Shown here piece by piece: positions 54,522 through 64,000 of a stretch of 64,000 bases of DNA (position 1 is its first letter; each line of letters opens with the position of its first letter). The position numbers were made by a program, and so were the translations under genes. The notes below the pieces were generated by a model, which worked only from the letters and a program-made list of their open reading frames with translations, had not been told where the DNA came from and ran no database searches. This DNA comes from Serpula lacrymans var. lacrymans S7.9 (Eukaryota > Basidiomycota > Agaricomycetes > Boletales > Serpulaceae), in contig NW_006763299.1 of NCBI RefSeq assembly GCF_000218685.1, forward strand, positions 616,061 to 680,060, given 5' to 3'.

Positions 54522-56768
54522 TCAACCACCGCGTCCTCTGCGAAGACCACGACCTATCCCACGTCCAGCGTATCCAATGCGAAAAACGCGACCAATACCC
54601 CCACCGATATTACCAGGGAATACAGGGAAATTTCCAGGTTGCTGTGGATAATCATTCGGTGACCCAGAGGATCCTTGAGAAAAAGGGGGTGTTCTATCAG
54701 ACGGAAATTGTCCAGGCATTCTCCGAGTAGGGTCTTCGTCTTCGTCGTTATCTTCTGCGTCTACTTCCGGCTAATTCCCATTCATAAACATTTTGATCAG
54801 CGGGACTTTAATTAGCAGCTGAGAAGTCAAGTCCCACACCTCCAAGTCTATGACAAGGGCTCCCGAATGCCATCCTGCACACGTAGCAGCAAAACAGTAT
54901 CGTTCTTTTCTCTGTTTCTCACCATGGTCAAATCTGACTTCGGTGGGTTCTCTGACATCGGGAGGAAACGGTCCTCCATGAGTTTGAGCTATCGCACGCC
55001 TTTCTTCGGTCCTGTATCCTCCCGGCTCACCGGGAGTGATATGGGCAGGATCTCCCAATCCAAGAGCGCCGCGGGAATAGGCACCCCAAGTGAGGAAATT
55101 CCCCGAAGAAGTCAGTGCACCGAAGTGGTAATCTCCAAGAACAACAGATATAACATTTCGGTTCTGCAAGGAGGAGGTGATCAGTGGCTGAGACTCATAG
55201 TTGGTTTCGTTGGATCCCATGAGCACAATAGAACTCGAGCCTGTCGAATAGGCGATGAAAGTTTTATACTGAGCGGATATCTGTGCAATGATTAACCAAA
55301 TGCCGAATTTGTCATACACACTGCGCTTACGTGAGTTATCCTAGTTGTTTGAGGTATATCTAGCCGAGTGCCATCTTCGGGGGAGAAGGTTGGATGTTGT
55401 TGAATCCTTCCTACCTCACTGAAGTTTGGAAGCTGGAATATTACGATATGAAGATGCTTTATTGTGGACTTGATAAGAGATATAACTCACGTATACCCAT
55501 TCACCACGTATCTCATTTGTTTCATCCCCAACGTTAAACTTGAGTACATGACCGTGATTAGTCAACCCAATAAGACAGTGGTCCATAGCAGCTATTTTGA
55601 CCAGCTTTGTGTCCTCTCCCGATACGGCTGACCTAGTCACATCATCGAGCTGCGGCAATCTAGGCAGAGAAGGCAATCTGAGAGGATCTTTGTGCAGCTC
55701 CCAAGTCGTGCAATGGATAACGCCATCCGCAGTAGGATGCGCCCTGTTTGACAGGTCTCTTGCTTCATCCATCGCTGTATTCCGTTCTGCAATAAGCCTT
55801 CCAGTTTCAGTGCCAAAAGGCCACCAAACTAGAACATCGCCAGACTTGGTGAGCACCGACGAAAATTGCCAGCCCGATTCGATTTGCAGGGGTGTCGAAT
55901 CAACTGAAGTATTGTCCAAAAGCGCCGTAACGAGTCGGAAAGGGCGACCCCAGCTTAGGAATGTCCAGATGTAAGAATTATCATCTAGGGTCGTGGCGTG
56001 CAGCCTTCCGCAGCTAAAAGATGAACAGTATTTAATACTTTAAAAGTTAGTAAAATGACGAAATTTTGCACCTGATGCTGTGAGTGGCGGCAGGCATAGC
56101 CAGTTTCAAAGGCGTAGGCGTTGATTTAGCGGGGACTGAAAACCCATCTTGCTGCAACGCAACTGAGGTCCCATCCAAAGTGCCTGAATGGTTTTGTTCA
56201 CTTCAATAACAATAATGTGTTTAATTTGCATGGATATGATACTTACCCCAAACGTGTACGTTGCCTCGAGAATCCAGTGCATGGAAAGACCTGCGAAAGC
56301 GCATTCAACGGAAATCACATCATGAGTTGTCCTGTATACGCACATTCCACCTGCTGATAAGCTCACTATACGAACACCAGGAGAAAAGCGCAACTCCGTA
56401 GGGAATGGGACGTCCTTGACTACGGACCTAGGAAACTGCGTGATACCGAGTCTTCCTTTGGAGGACTCACTGGAAAGGGTTAACAAGAAAGTAGACAAGC
56501 GAGCCAAGAGGCGGTGAACTCACCCCCATACAAAGACCCTAGGGTTGCTTAAGCCTTTGTATATCAATTTCCATCCAGTTGTACGAGCAGTCTTTTCGTC
56601 AGAAAAGTTGAAGTCTGCTTGCAATCTACGCTTCCAGAAAGTGTCGTCATTGCACAGAGAAGCAAAGAATCGGTTTGTAGAACCCAAATGGACAATATCG
56701 GAGATTGAGAAAAAGGGGAGTACGTTGTCGATGAGGACTTCGACGGGTATATCAGAGAGGACAGGCAT
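54522..56768 (-). CDS. F-box protein with RCC1-type repeats (Saf1-like)
   Basis: Probable substrate receptor of an SCF ubiquitin ligase. It starts with an F-box (LSDIPVEVLIDNVLPFFSIS, IVHLGSTNRFFASLCNDD, FWKRRLQADFNF) that would bind Skp1. RCC1-type beta-propeller blades follow (GLSNPRVFVWG, VRIVSLSAGGM, FHALDSRGNVHVWG, GWQFSSVLTKSGDVLVWWPF, IAAMDHCLIGLTNHGHVLKF, VVLGDYHFGALTSSGNFLTW then GAYSRGALGLGD, CAGWHSGALVIDLE). This architecture matches yeast Saf1. The C-terminus is unusual: an acidic Asp/Glu patch, a Pro/Ser/Gln-rich stretch and a Gly/Arg-rich end (AGRGIGRGLRRGRGG) before TGA 54522-54524. About eight exons. The first exon and its upstream region are duplicated at 59190-60050. Confidence 0.87.
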
Positions 56769-57479
56769 GATTGTGGGGGGTTATGATGTTACAAAGAAGA
56801 ATAGAGAAAAGGTACAGCAACTAGTCAAGATGCAAATGTGAAATGAGACCAGGCTCGATTGAAGATTTGAAGATACGATATTGGCACAAGACAGGCTGGG
56901 TGGTGTTACAGTAGAACTACAGAGGAACAGAGCTGCTCACTGCGCATGGAGAGTCTGGTCATGACGCGACTACGGAATGCTGCGAGTGGGGTAGTCGCTA
57001 TTCGGAACTTCATCTGACCCCTTAGACTGCTCACTTCCACACTCTTCCAACACACAGGTATCCACAACATTCACATGCTTTTATCGATTTTATCAGCCGA
57101 AAAAGCTACAGCAACAGGATCTCAAACATTTCTTACCAGGCGGAAAACAAATAGGCTAACTCAACACAACATGTCACCTGTGCTCATCCATACTGCACAG
57201 TCCTTGTGATCTCAACATACCGTACTCAGCCGTATCATATCATGCCAATGTCCAAGTGGCAGTTGGCCATATAGATCACGATATTCAGCTCGCGATGGTA
57301 GTGCACGAGATGATCTCGATGGCTTGCCCGATTAAAATGCCGTTTCTAGTCTTATCCGCTATTGCAGTGGCTACCTCTCATCCAAGCTTCCAACGTTGAT
57401 CGATAATTGCGCTTCTCCATTATTGCGATCATAAATATTATCTTTTTACACATTATAATACAGTATTTATGCCAACGCT
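56769..57479. promoter_or_regulatory. Upstream region of the F-box/RCC1 gene (duplicated)
   Basis: About 710 bases between the F-box start and the GST copy 2 stop. Much of it (about 57000-57340) is similar to 59620-60010, for example CTTGTGATCTCAACATACCG against CTTGTGATCTCAGCATACCG, so the duplicated block extends through the promoter. Confidence 0.6.
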
Positions 57480-58308
57480 TCACTGTACAGATGCATATGT
57501 ATCCAAATCACTCAAATATTTCCCCCAAAATCCTCCATTGTGACTCGCCAAGCTTTTCCACACTGCGCTGTCAGGCCCTTGGATGATTCTGATCCAGTTA
57601 ATCCACCCCCCTGTGATACCATCCGCATACGATACCGTGTTTCCCAAGATGTACTTTCCTCCTCCGTTCTTCGACAGCCACCTATGAACAGTGGACAAGC
57701 CCTCCTTCCCTTTTGCCAAGTCAGCATCACGCTTGGCTCCAGCAGGCGAGAACTCCTCGATCTTCATTCCGTATTTTGACTCCCTTGTTTCCCTGAAATA
57801 CTTCTCACTGGAGGGGTTGAGAACACCGCAACTTTGGCCACGCTGCATGAGTCCGAAGGGACCAATAGCGCTTAACAAAGCAGCCTCATAAGCTTCGATC
57901 AGAGGCTTAGTGCCGGAGGGGAACAACGTATTTTTGCCAGTGTAGGTGACATCAAGGTACTCGGCAATAACGAAAGAGTCGGAGATGACTTTGCCGGTGT
58001 TGGGATCCTGAATTATGGGCAAAGTGTACAATGGACTCCCATCGCCCTTAGAGTCTGTGGGAAGAGCCCCTATCTTAATAGCGAGGGCTTCGATATCGGG
58101 GTACTCGACCCAGACAGTTGTATACGGAACGCCCTTGATATTCAAAGCATATCTAGTATCAGGCAACAAGGAATAGGATATTAGCTCGGACATATAAATC
58201 AACTAAATTTCAGAGAAAGCCTTCGTACCTCGTCTTCCAAGTGTTTGGGGACCATGCATTGCCGGGCAATTTGCTGGGAATGTCGTAGAAAATGATTGGT
58301 TTGGACAT
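57480..58308 (-). CDS. Glutathione S-transferase, copy 2
   Basis: Paralogue of 53190-54017 with the same two-exon structure (58229-58308 and 57480-58152) and the same length. The first 27 residues look identical. By eye about 20 residues differ overall, with a cluster in the helical domain (copy 1 IGPVMLLQLAQS, copy 2 IGPFGLMQRGQS). The frame is intact and both exon junctions are kept, so it is probably functional. The differing cluster may alter substrate binding, which is an inference. Confidence 0.9.
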
Positions 58309-59186
58309 GATATGATAATGGGAAGGGACTATTCACACAATGTTAAAATTCGCTCAAGGACTGACAACAAGTGGTTGATAACATCGGACGAAGTACTCGT
58401 TAAAGTAGCCACTGAGTAAGATGGATCATGCTGAGTAAGAACGTCTGATTTGTTCCCGAAGTGTGCATGACTCGTTCGAAGGCGAGTGTGGCGTTATTGG
58501 GGAGAGAGCTCTCAGAGCGAACGAGAAATAAAAATAGTAGTTTATTCAAGAATGCTGAACTTTACTCACAGGACTATCAACTACTTATAGGAAAAAGGAG
58601 AGGGCCTGATAATCGGGTATTATGTCCAGTTGAGGTGATGGTAAGTGATAACTAGTGCGGGGAGTAGCACAAGGAAAGGATGAAATCAGGACTGAACCGT
58701 CAGAACAAGCAGCCAAAGAAGGTATAAAGGTTCGGACTCATCAGTCCGAACGGTTGTTGCTGGATTGTTGCCACATTGTCACATATGCTACATTTCCCGG
58801 TTATTGCACCACCTTTCCTCTCGTTTAGCGCAGTCAGCCTCCACCAAAAGCGGACCAAGACATCGTCGACGTAGTATTCACTAGCGGGAAGATCAGCAGA
58901 TGTAGGCTGGGGCTGCGAGTGGCGAGTGCTATTTGACTCCGCCAAAGACTCGTCAGTTCGATGAATAGTCATCGCAACAGTGGGCGAGTTGGTGGGAGAT
59001 GCCGTTACAGTGGAGTTGGGCAACTGGGGAGGTACTCAGAGCGCGAACCGGGGGATGACGCGACCAGCCTGTTCAGCCTGTGAGTGGTTCGGTCCTCTTT
59101 CTCTCCGCTGACGAATAGCAGCGCGTCACCTCTCGTCGTTTACGCCGTATGCAGCGGCGAAGTCAAGGAGAAAAAGGCGGTGTGCT
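58309..59186. other. Spacer between GST copy 2 and the broken F-box copy
   Basis: About 880 bases. The first 120 match the upstream region of GST copy 1. The rest (58480-59186) replaces what in the first unit is the RCC1-repeat body. A 107-codon minus-strand frame (58700-59023) begins TVTASPTNSPTVAMTIHRTD and contains CSICDN; I recognise no family and would not call it a gene. Confidence 0.4.
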
Positions 59187-59440
59187 CACCCCCATACAAA
59201 GACCCTAGGGTTGCTTAAGCCTTTGTATATAGATTTCTATCCAGTACGAGCAGTCTTTTCGTCGGAAAAGTTGAAATACGCTTCCAATCTACGCTTCCAA
59301 AAAGTGTCGTCATTGCACAAAGAAACGAAAAATCGGTTTGTAGAGCACAGATGGGCGATATTGGCAATTGAGACAAAGAACAACAAGTTATCGAGGACTT
59401 TGACGGGTAAGTATATCAGAGAGCACAGGTTTATGATGCT
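59187..59440 (-). pseudogene. Truncated F-box exon, second copy of the F-box/RCC1 gene
   Basis: Matches the first exon of 54522-56768 (IAHLCSTNRFFVSLCNDDTF, WKRRLEAYFNFSDEKTART) up to the splice donor side (CACCCCCATACAAAGACCCTAG on the plus strand in both). Lesions seen: the start codon is changed (the ATG position reads ATA), there is a 3-base deletion near the end, and the Trp codon that follows is TAG. The rest of the gene is absent downstream. This is a dead partial copy left by the duplication. Confidence 0.85.
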
Positions 59441-59449
59441 ATAAAGAAC

Positions 59450-60050
59450 AAAAAAAAAGTGCAGCAACAAGTCGAGATGCAAATGCAAACTGAGACGGGG
59501 ATCGACCGAAGACTTTGAAGGTATGGTGGTACAAGACAGCCCGGGTGGTGTTACAGTGGAACTACGGCTGCTCATAAGCCAGAGAGTCTGGTCATGACGC
59601 GGAATGTTGCGAGAGTGGTTGCTATTCGGAACTTTATCTGACCTCAATTCGGCACCCCTGTTCACGCGTTCATGTTCCAACACACAGAACACACAGAATG
59701 GGCTTGGTACGCTGCCATGAAGTTCTCTTTTATGTTGCTGAAAAAGATAACAGGATCTTAAGCATACATTCCTTACCAAGCGAAAACAAACAAACAAACA
59801 AACAGGCCAGCTAGCGCAGCAGCGCAACATGTGACACTGTGCTCATCCGCACTGGCACTGCGCAGTCCGAGTCCTTGTGATCTCAGCATACCGTACTCAA
59901 CATCTACCGTATCAGAGCATGCCAGTGTCCAAAGTGGCACTGGGCTATCGATCACGATCTTCAGCTCGCGATGGCAGTGCGCAAGATGATCTCGATGACT
60001 TGCACGACAGTGCCTTGGGGGGGGGGGCGACGACGACGACGACACTAATG
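59450..60050. repeat. Duplicated upstream region with G-run and GAC microsatellite
   Basis: Homologous to about 56830-57340 upstream of the intact F-box gene. It carries short simple repeats not present there: AAACAAACAAACAAAC at about 59785-59800 and a run of G followed by (CGA)n at about 60017-60043. Confidence 0.6.
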
Positions 60051-63000
60051 GAGCTCCCCTCAACCGGATGCTCGTTAATGTGCCTAGCAGCTGTATCTTC
60101 GAGGCTATGAGTGAGCCTGAAATTCCATTCTCATCCGCGTATCATTGACGAGGAACTCAGCAGCGACGTTTACATAACTCAAACCGAGCACCGCGCCGCT
60201 ATCTTCGACTTGGAGTCCACTGCTTATTTCGTCGTGGTGGCGCTACCGTCCTAATACCGTCCTTCTCTTACAGTTTGCCGCACTTCAAACTTCAAGCTTC
60301 ATGGTCATTTTTCTTGCACTTCTAACTCCATCGCTACGTGAGTATGACGGTCAATTTCTATATCGTTCACCCCCATTTATGCAGACTGTGGCTGATTCAA
60401 ATGAACTTTTTCTGTTCTGAACGACTATATCTGATGATAGATGAAGTCATCTGCTCGGCCGCTTCAAAGGGAGAAATACAAACGGGGCTGGCGTAATTGC
60501 GCAGTTGCGCATTTGTATAGGCAAATTTGTCACTACAGTGTTCATATCCCGCTCACCTCACGAATTACACGAAGCCCGAATGTTTTATTCTCCTAGGTCG
60601 GCAAATGCAAAGCAATAACTACGTATAAACACCATCTGGCCCGCTTATTCTGAATCCGACGCTCATGCTGTGCGTTCAGTCAGCCTCCCTCGGTAGTCGT
60701 ACCTCCATTAGGATTTTGCTGCGACTTGTAAGTTTCTTTAAGGTTTTCTTGAATTCATATCCCGTTGTTAAAGGAGCTTTTTTGTTCACATAGGGGTCAT
60801 ACTTTTTGTTACAATATACTGGGTATTGTTTGTAACCGGAATCCTAAATGCTTCGGGCTACGCTTAACCGGAAGGTCGATGTCCTCGTATTTTTTTTCTT
60901 ATTCCAGTGCGTCTTACTTGAACGTTTTCCATGATGGCACATTCTCACCCCGGCGCCGACAGCTTTCAGGTACTCATGCTCGCCTGATGGGGGATCGACA
61001 GGATCATGAGGCCAAGATCGCGCGACTAGGTTCAAAGTGCAGGGTGTTCTCTACTAATAAACTGTTATTCAAACTGCGTCAACCGTGACGTCCGTCATCA
61101 AATATGCGGAGCCCCTGTTCCCCTGGTCAGTGGAGTATACGGGTGTAACAAGTGCCGACCGCATATCCGCGATTCTCTGTAGTTACAAAAACCCCACAGG
61201 CACTACATTCGATATTTTTATGGATATCTGTCCGCTTACTGGATGAGCTGTGTATTGTGATCCGGGCCATTTGATTTCTTACCTGGAGCGAGTCCTGTTC
61301 TAGATCACAGAGGTTTGTTTTGGGCAAGCCGACCGTCTGATTCCAGTCTGTAAGTAGGCTGAGATAAGTACACTGCCAACAGGTATCTGGAATTGACGGC
61401 ATCCGGGCCGGCCTTTTGCTTGTCCTCGTTCGTTCGGAAGCGATCATCATCAACACATCGTCCGACTGTATCTGGCCGAACGAAGTACAGATGGATCCAC
61501 GGCTTCCAATCACCGTGGACGATGATAACCTCTGAAGCGAAACTTGCCATCATCATCTGGTATCACCATATTTCCTTATCGCGGTCTTGTACTCCCAGCG
61601 CTCCTGCAACTTGTTTGTTCGCCAGACCTGATGTCCGTTGTAAAATATTGATAGCCATAGTTACGTCTGGGCAGGTATAAGTTTGCTATGCCCTGCGACG
61701 GTGACGCCGTATTTGTCCTTTGACCTTACGATTTCGAGCAGCATCAATGATTTGTGCAAGATAACGGAGGTGCGGCTTCAAGATCGACTGCCGAAACAAG
61801 CGCGCACTAATGCTGGGATTAACCCAACGTTTAATTATGCTCTCTACGACCTCCACGCCAAATTCGAGCTTCCATGTCGTTTTTTCATCAACGTCTATTG
61901 TCGGATCGCGCAGACTTCGAAACGGATCTATGTTGGCAGAATTGAATGCGGCGTGCGCGGCTGGCTTGGATCTGATATATGACCGACATGTGTGGGTAAA
62001 CGGCATGCTCTGTGACATGTCTTCCGTACAACCTTTCAAGCTTCGTTCTACAAATAGCGTTGCAGGAATTCTATGATGGGGAGTGTCACAAAACGACGTG
62101 TCATCAAGATTCGAAACCCTTCGAGTCACGAGAGGAAGTCTTGATAACACTTCACGCGCCATGCCGTGGACGGCACACAGACAAAAGTGCCATGACATGA
62201 CAAGAGACAACCCCATGGCGTTTGCTTACTCGCACCTTTCGTCGCACCTTTGGTACACACAGAACCGCTGAAGTCGGACATCCGCGATAGTTGGGCAGTA
62301 CGCAGATTGGAGAGCTTACCGCGGTAATTGATGTGACATGGTTGTCACGCTGATGAAGTGGGAGGTGGTGTCCTTGGTTTGATGCAGTTTGATAGCGTAT
62401 CCTAGGATGACCTCGACATCGAAATGAGCGCTCGTCTCTGCCAAGTAAGGGCTGTGCGCGGGGTACCGTCGACGATGTTGGTAGCCGTCGTTTGAGGTGC
62501 TGAGCTGGACGGTGTGGAGGGGAGGAGAGAAGAGGGAAAGGATCTGCCCTCGGTTGTAAGGGCAATAGGTCCGAAAGAAGTTGTGGGGAATCTAATACAA
62601 GGTCTCAGCACGTGTTTTAGGGCAGGCTTCGTGATCTGGAACCAGCTGTCCACTTTCCTTCCGTTCTGCTGATCTTCACCATGGAAGAAGTTTTTGGCGT
62701 GTAACAGAAAAGATCGAAGACGCCATCGAAGACACATACGTCAAACAAGATTTCTTCCCACAGTCCCCGTTCAGGCAACACCGTCCCCACTTGCTGGGTG
62801 CGCGAGCATGGAAGCAACTCTCCAACAGTGACAACGACGACACGACAAGCATAAACAACAACGACACACATCGTTTCACTCTGACATAAGCTATCTGCAA
62901 CAGACGCTCAGTGAAACGAAACACAACGAATTAAAAAACAGACATATCACACCCATTCTGTTTTACGTTGCTCCTCGACATGGTAACTTCTACGGCATCC

Positions 63001-64000
63001 CGATAATTACACAGGGTCGGAGTATCTTGACAGCCAAAATGCGCCCGGTCTGCGTCAATTAAATGTTTTACGGAAACGTTGGGATGGGAAGGCAGGCCAC
63101 ATGAACATCTCAGTCCCTCACTGGACGTCACCTGCTTGTCCAGGGTTCTCAATGACATGTCTCGACCATTCGTAGGTAAACGTACCGTACGATGATCGGA
63201 CAGCATGTCTTTGCATTGCCATTCGACTCGCGGAGTCCACCTCTGTGTACTGGCCTCTCTACATAGTATATCAACAGATCAACAGTCTTGCACACCAAAA
63301 TAAATATATCATAGACGTGACATACCGCATTGATCATCCCGTCGTTGGGCCGTGAATGACAGAGGTCGATGGTTGCCGCCCTGCAATGCTTGGCCATGCG
63401 CCAAGATAGCGAGCGTAGGGATACGTCCCTCTCAAGAACGACGAGTGCGGTGCACTCAAATGACAAGGCGGTACCGGGATCACATGTCATCTTGTCAGCA
63501 GACACCGAAACGTTCGCCTTCTGAAACCTTTCTGCCCAACATTTCCCAGGAAGAAGCACGTATCGAACCTCTTTGTGAAAATGGAACGAAACGATGAGCA
63601 TCTTCACCGACTCGGAGGGCAAGTCCCGAACGCGTGTCACGGTTGTGTTGTACGTACAACATAACGGAATAGTGGCCATCACATTATCATCGTGATGCGC
63701 TGGTTGACTGGCGAGAGGAGAGCCAAATGGGATTCCGGGGGCGTGTCACAATGATCTCCTTCCTCTTGATGCGCGCATCGACTCAGTGAAGCTGTACGGT
63801 ATCGACGCACATTGTGGTGACTCTTTCAAGTGGTTATTAATGTGCTGACAGTGGCACGTACGACAGAAGCTGAGTTCAAGTTTGTCGAAGACCGGAACGT
63901 GGTCGGCTATTCTTCGTTCTTCTTCTCGTTACGCAATGAGCTGACAGAGTTCAAAATCTAAAGTGCTGACTGAGGAGAAGACGAAGGGAGCGGCCAATTC
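60051..64000. other. 3.9-kb region without a supported gene
   Basis: Frames up to 177 codons exist on the minus strand (61686-62216 and 63149-63682) and shorter ones on both strands. None has a domain, signal peptide or splice pattern I can defend. No tRNA or LTR is visible. It may be intergenic DNA or contain an unrecognised or decayed gene. Confidence 0.4.

Noticed and set aside
61686..62216. 176-codon minus-strand frame
   Set aside because: No recognised domain, low-complexity basic end, no supporting splice sites or neighbours; a frame of this length can occur by chance.
63149..63682. 177-codon minus-strand frame near the window end
   Set aside because: No motif recognised and no start context or neighbour that supports it; left as unannotated sequence.

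Overview
The window is nuclear DNA from a filamentous fungus, most likely a basidiomycete of the Agaricomycetes. The evidence is many short GT-AG introns of about 50-80 nt in almost every gene, a eukaryotic protein set (spliceosome, proteasome, SNARE regulator, mitochondrial import), a U6 snRNA, two intron-bearing tRNA-Pro genes, a chromodomain Ty3/gypsy retroelement, and a Plavaka-like transposase remnant of a kind typical of mushroom-forming fungi. All identifications rest on sequence motifs read by eye. No database was searched.

Layout. 1-11.8 kb is gene-dense: a G-patch/GCFC splicing factor (TFIP11/Ntr1 type, 5' end off the window), a multi-exon WD40 protein, a putative bHLH-like basidiomycete protein, then two minus-strand mitochondrial genes in tandem, TIM44 and cytochrome c heme lyase. 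12.1-26 kb is a transposon nest. It holds a decayed Ty3/gypsy chromovirus (12113-19851, minus), a related solo LTR inside its pol, a second insert of 1.6 kb (TG...CA ends) in place of its reverse-transcriptase core, a minisatellite rich in GGGATATCCC palindromes around a tRNA-like sequence, and a Plavaka-like transposase cut by a solo LTR and by a second copy of the same insert. A U6 snRNA gene lies at its right border.

26.2-31.3 kb is poor in recognisable genes. A hexose transporter (31339-33330), whose reading frame appears to need a 2-nt microexon, is followed by another 2.4 kb gap. 35.7-52.9 kb is again gene-dense: dihydroxyacetone kinase, a DUSP-type ubiquitin protease, CCZ1, a five-CCCH zinc-finger protein (Red5/ZC3H3 type), a tRNA-Pro, SEC1, the proteasome ATPase RPT4 and a second tRNA-Pro.

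53.2-60.1 kb is a tandem segmental duplication. It contains two nearly identical glutathione S-transferase genes, each followed by an F-box/RCC1 gene. The first F-box/RCC1 copy is complete; the second keeps only the decayed F-box exon. 60.1-64 kb contains no gene I can support.

The genes do not form one pathway. Most are single housekeeping genes. Local functional neighbours are TIM44 with heme lyase (mitochondrial biogenesis), CCZ1 with SEC1 (vesicle and vacuole fusion), and the ubiquitin protease, RPT4 and F-box protein (ubiquitin-proteasome).
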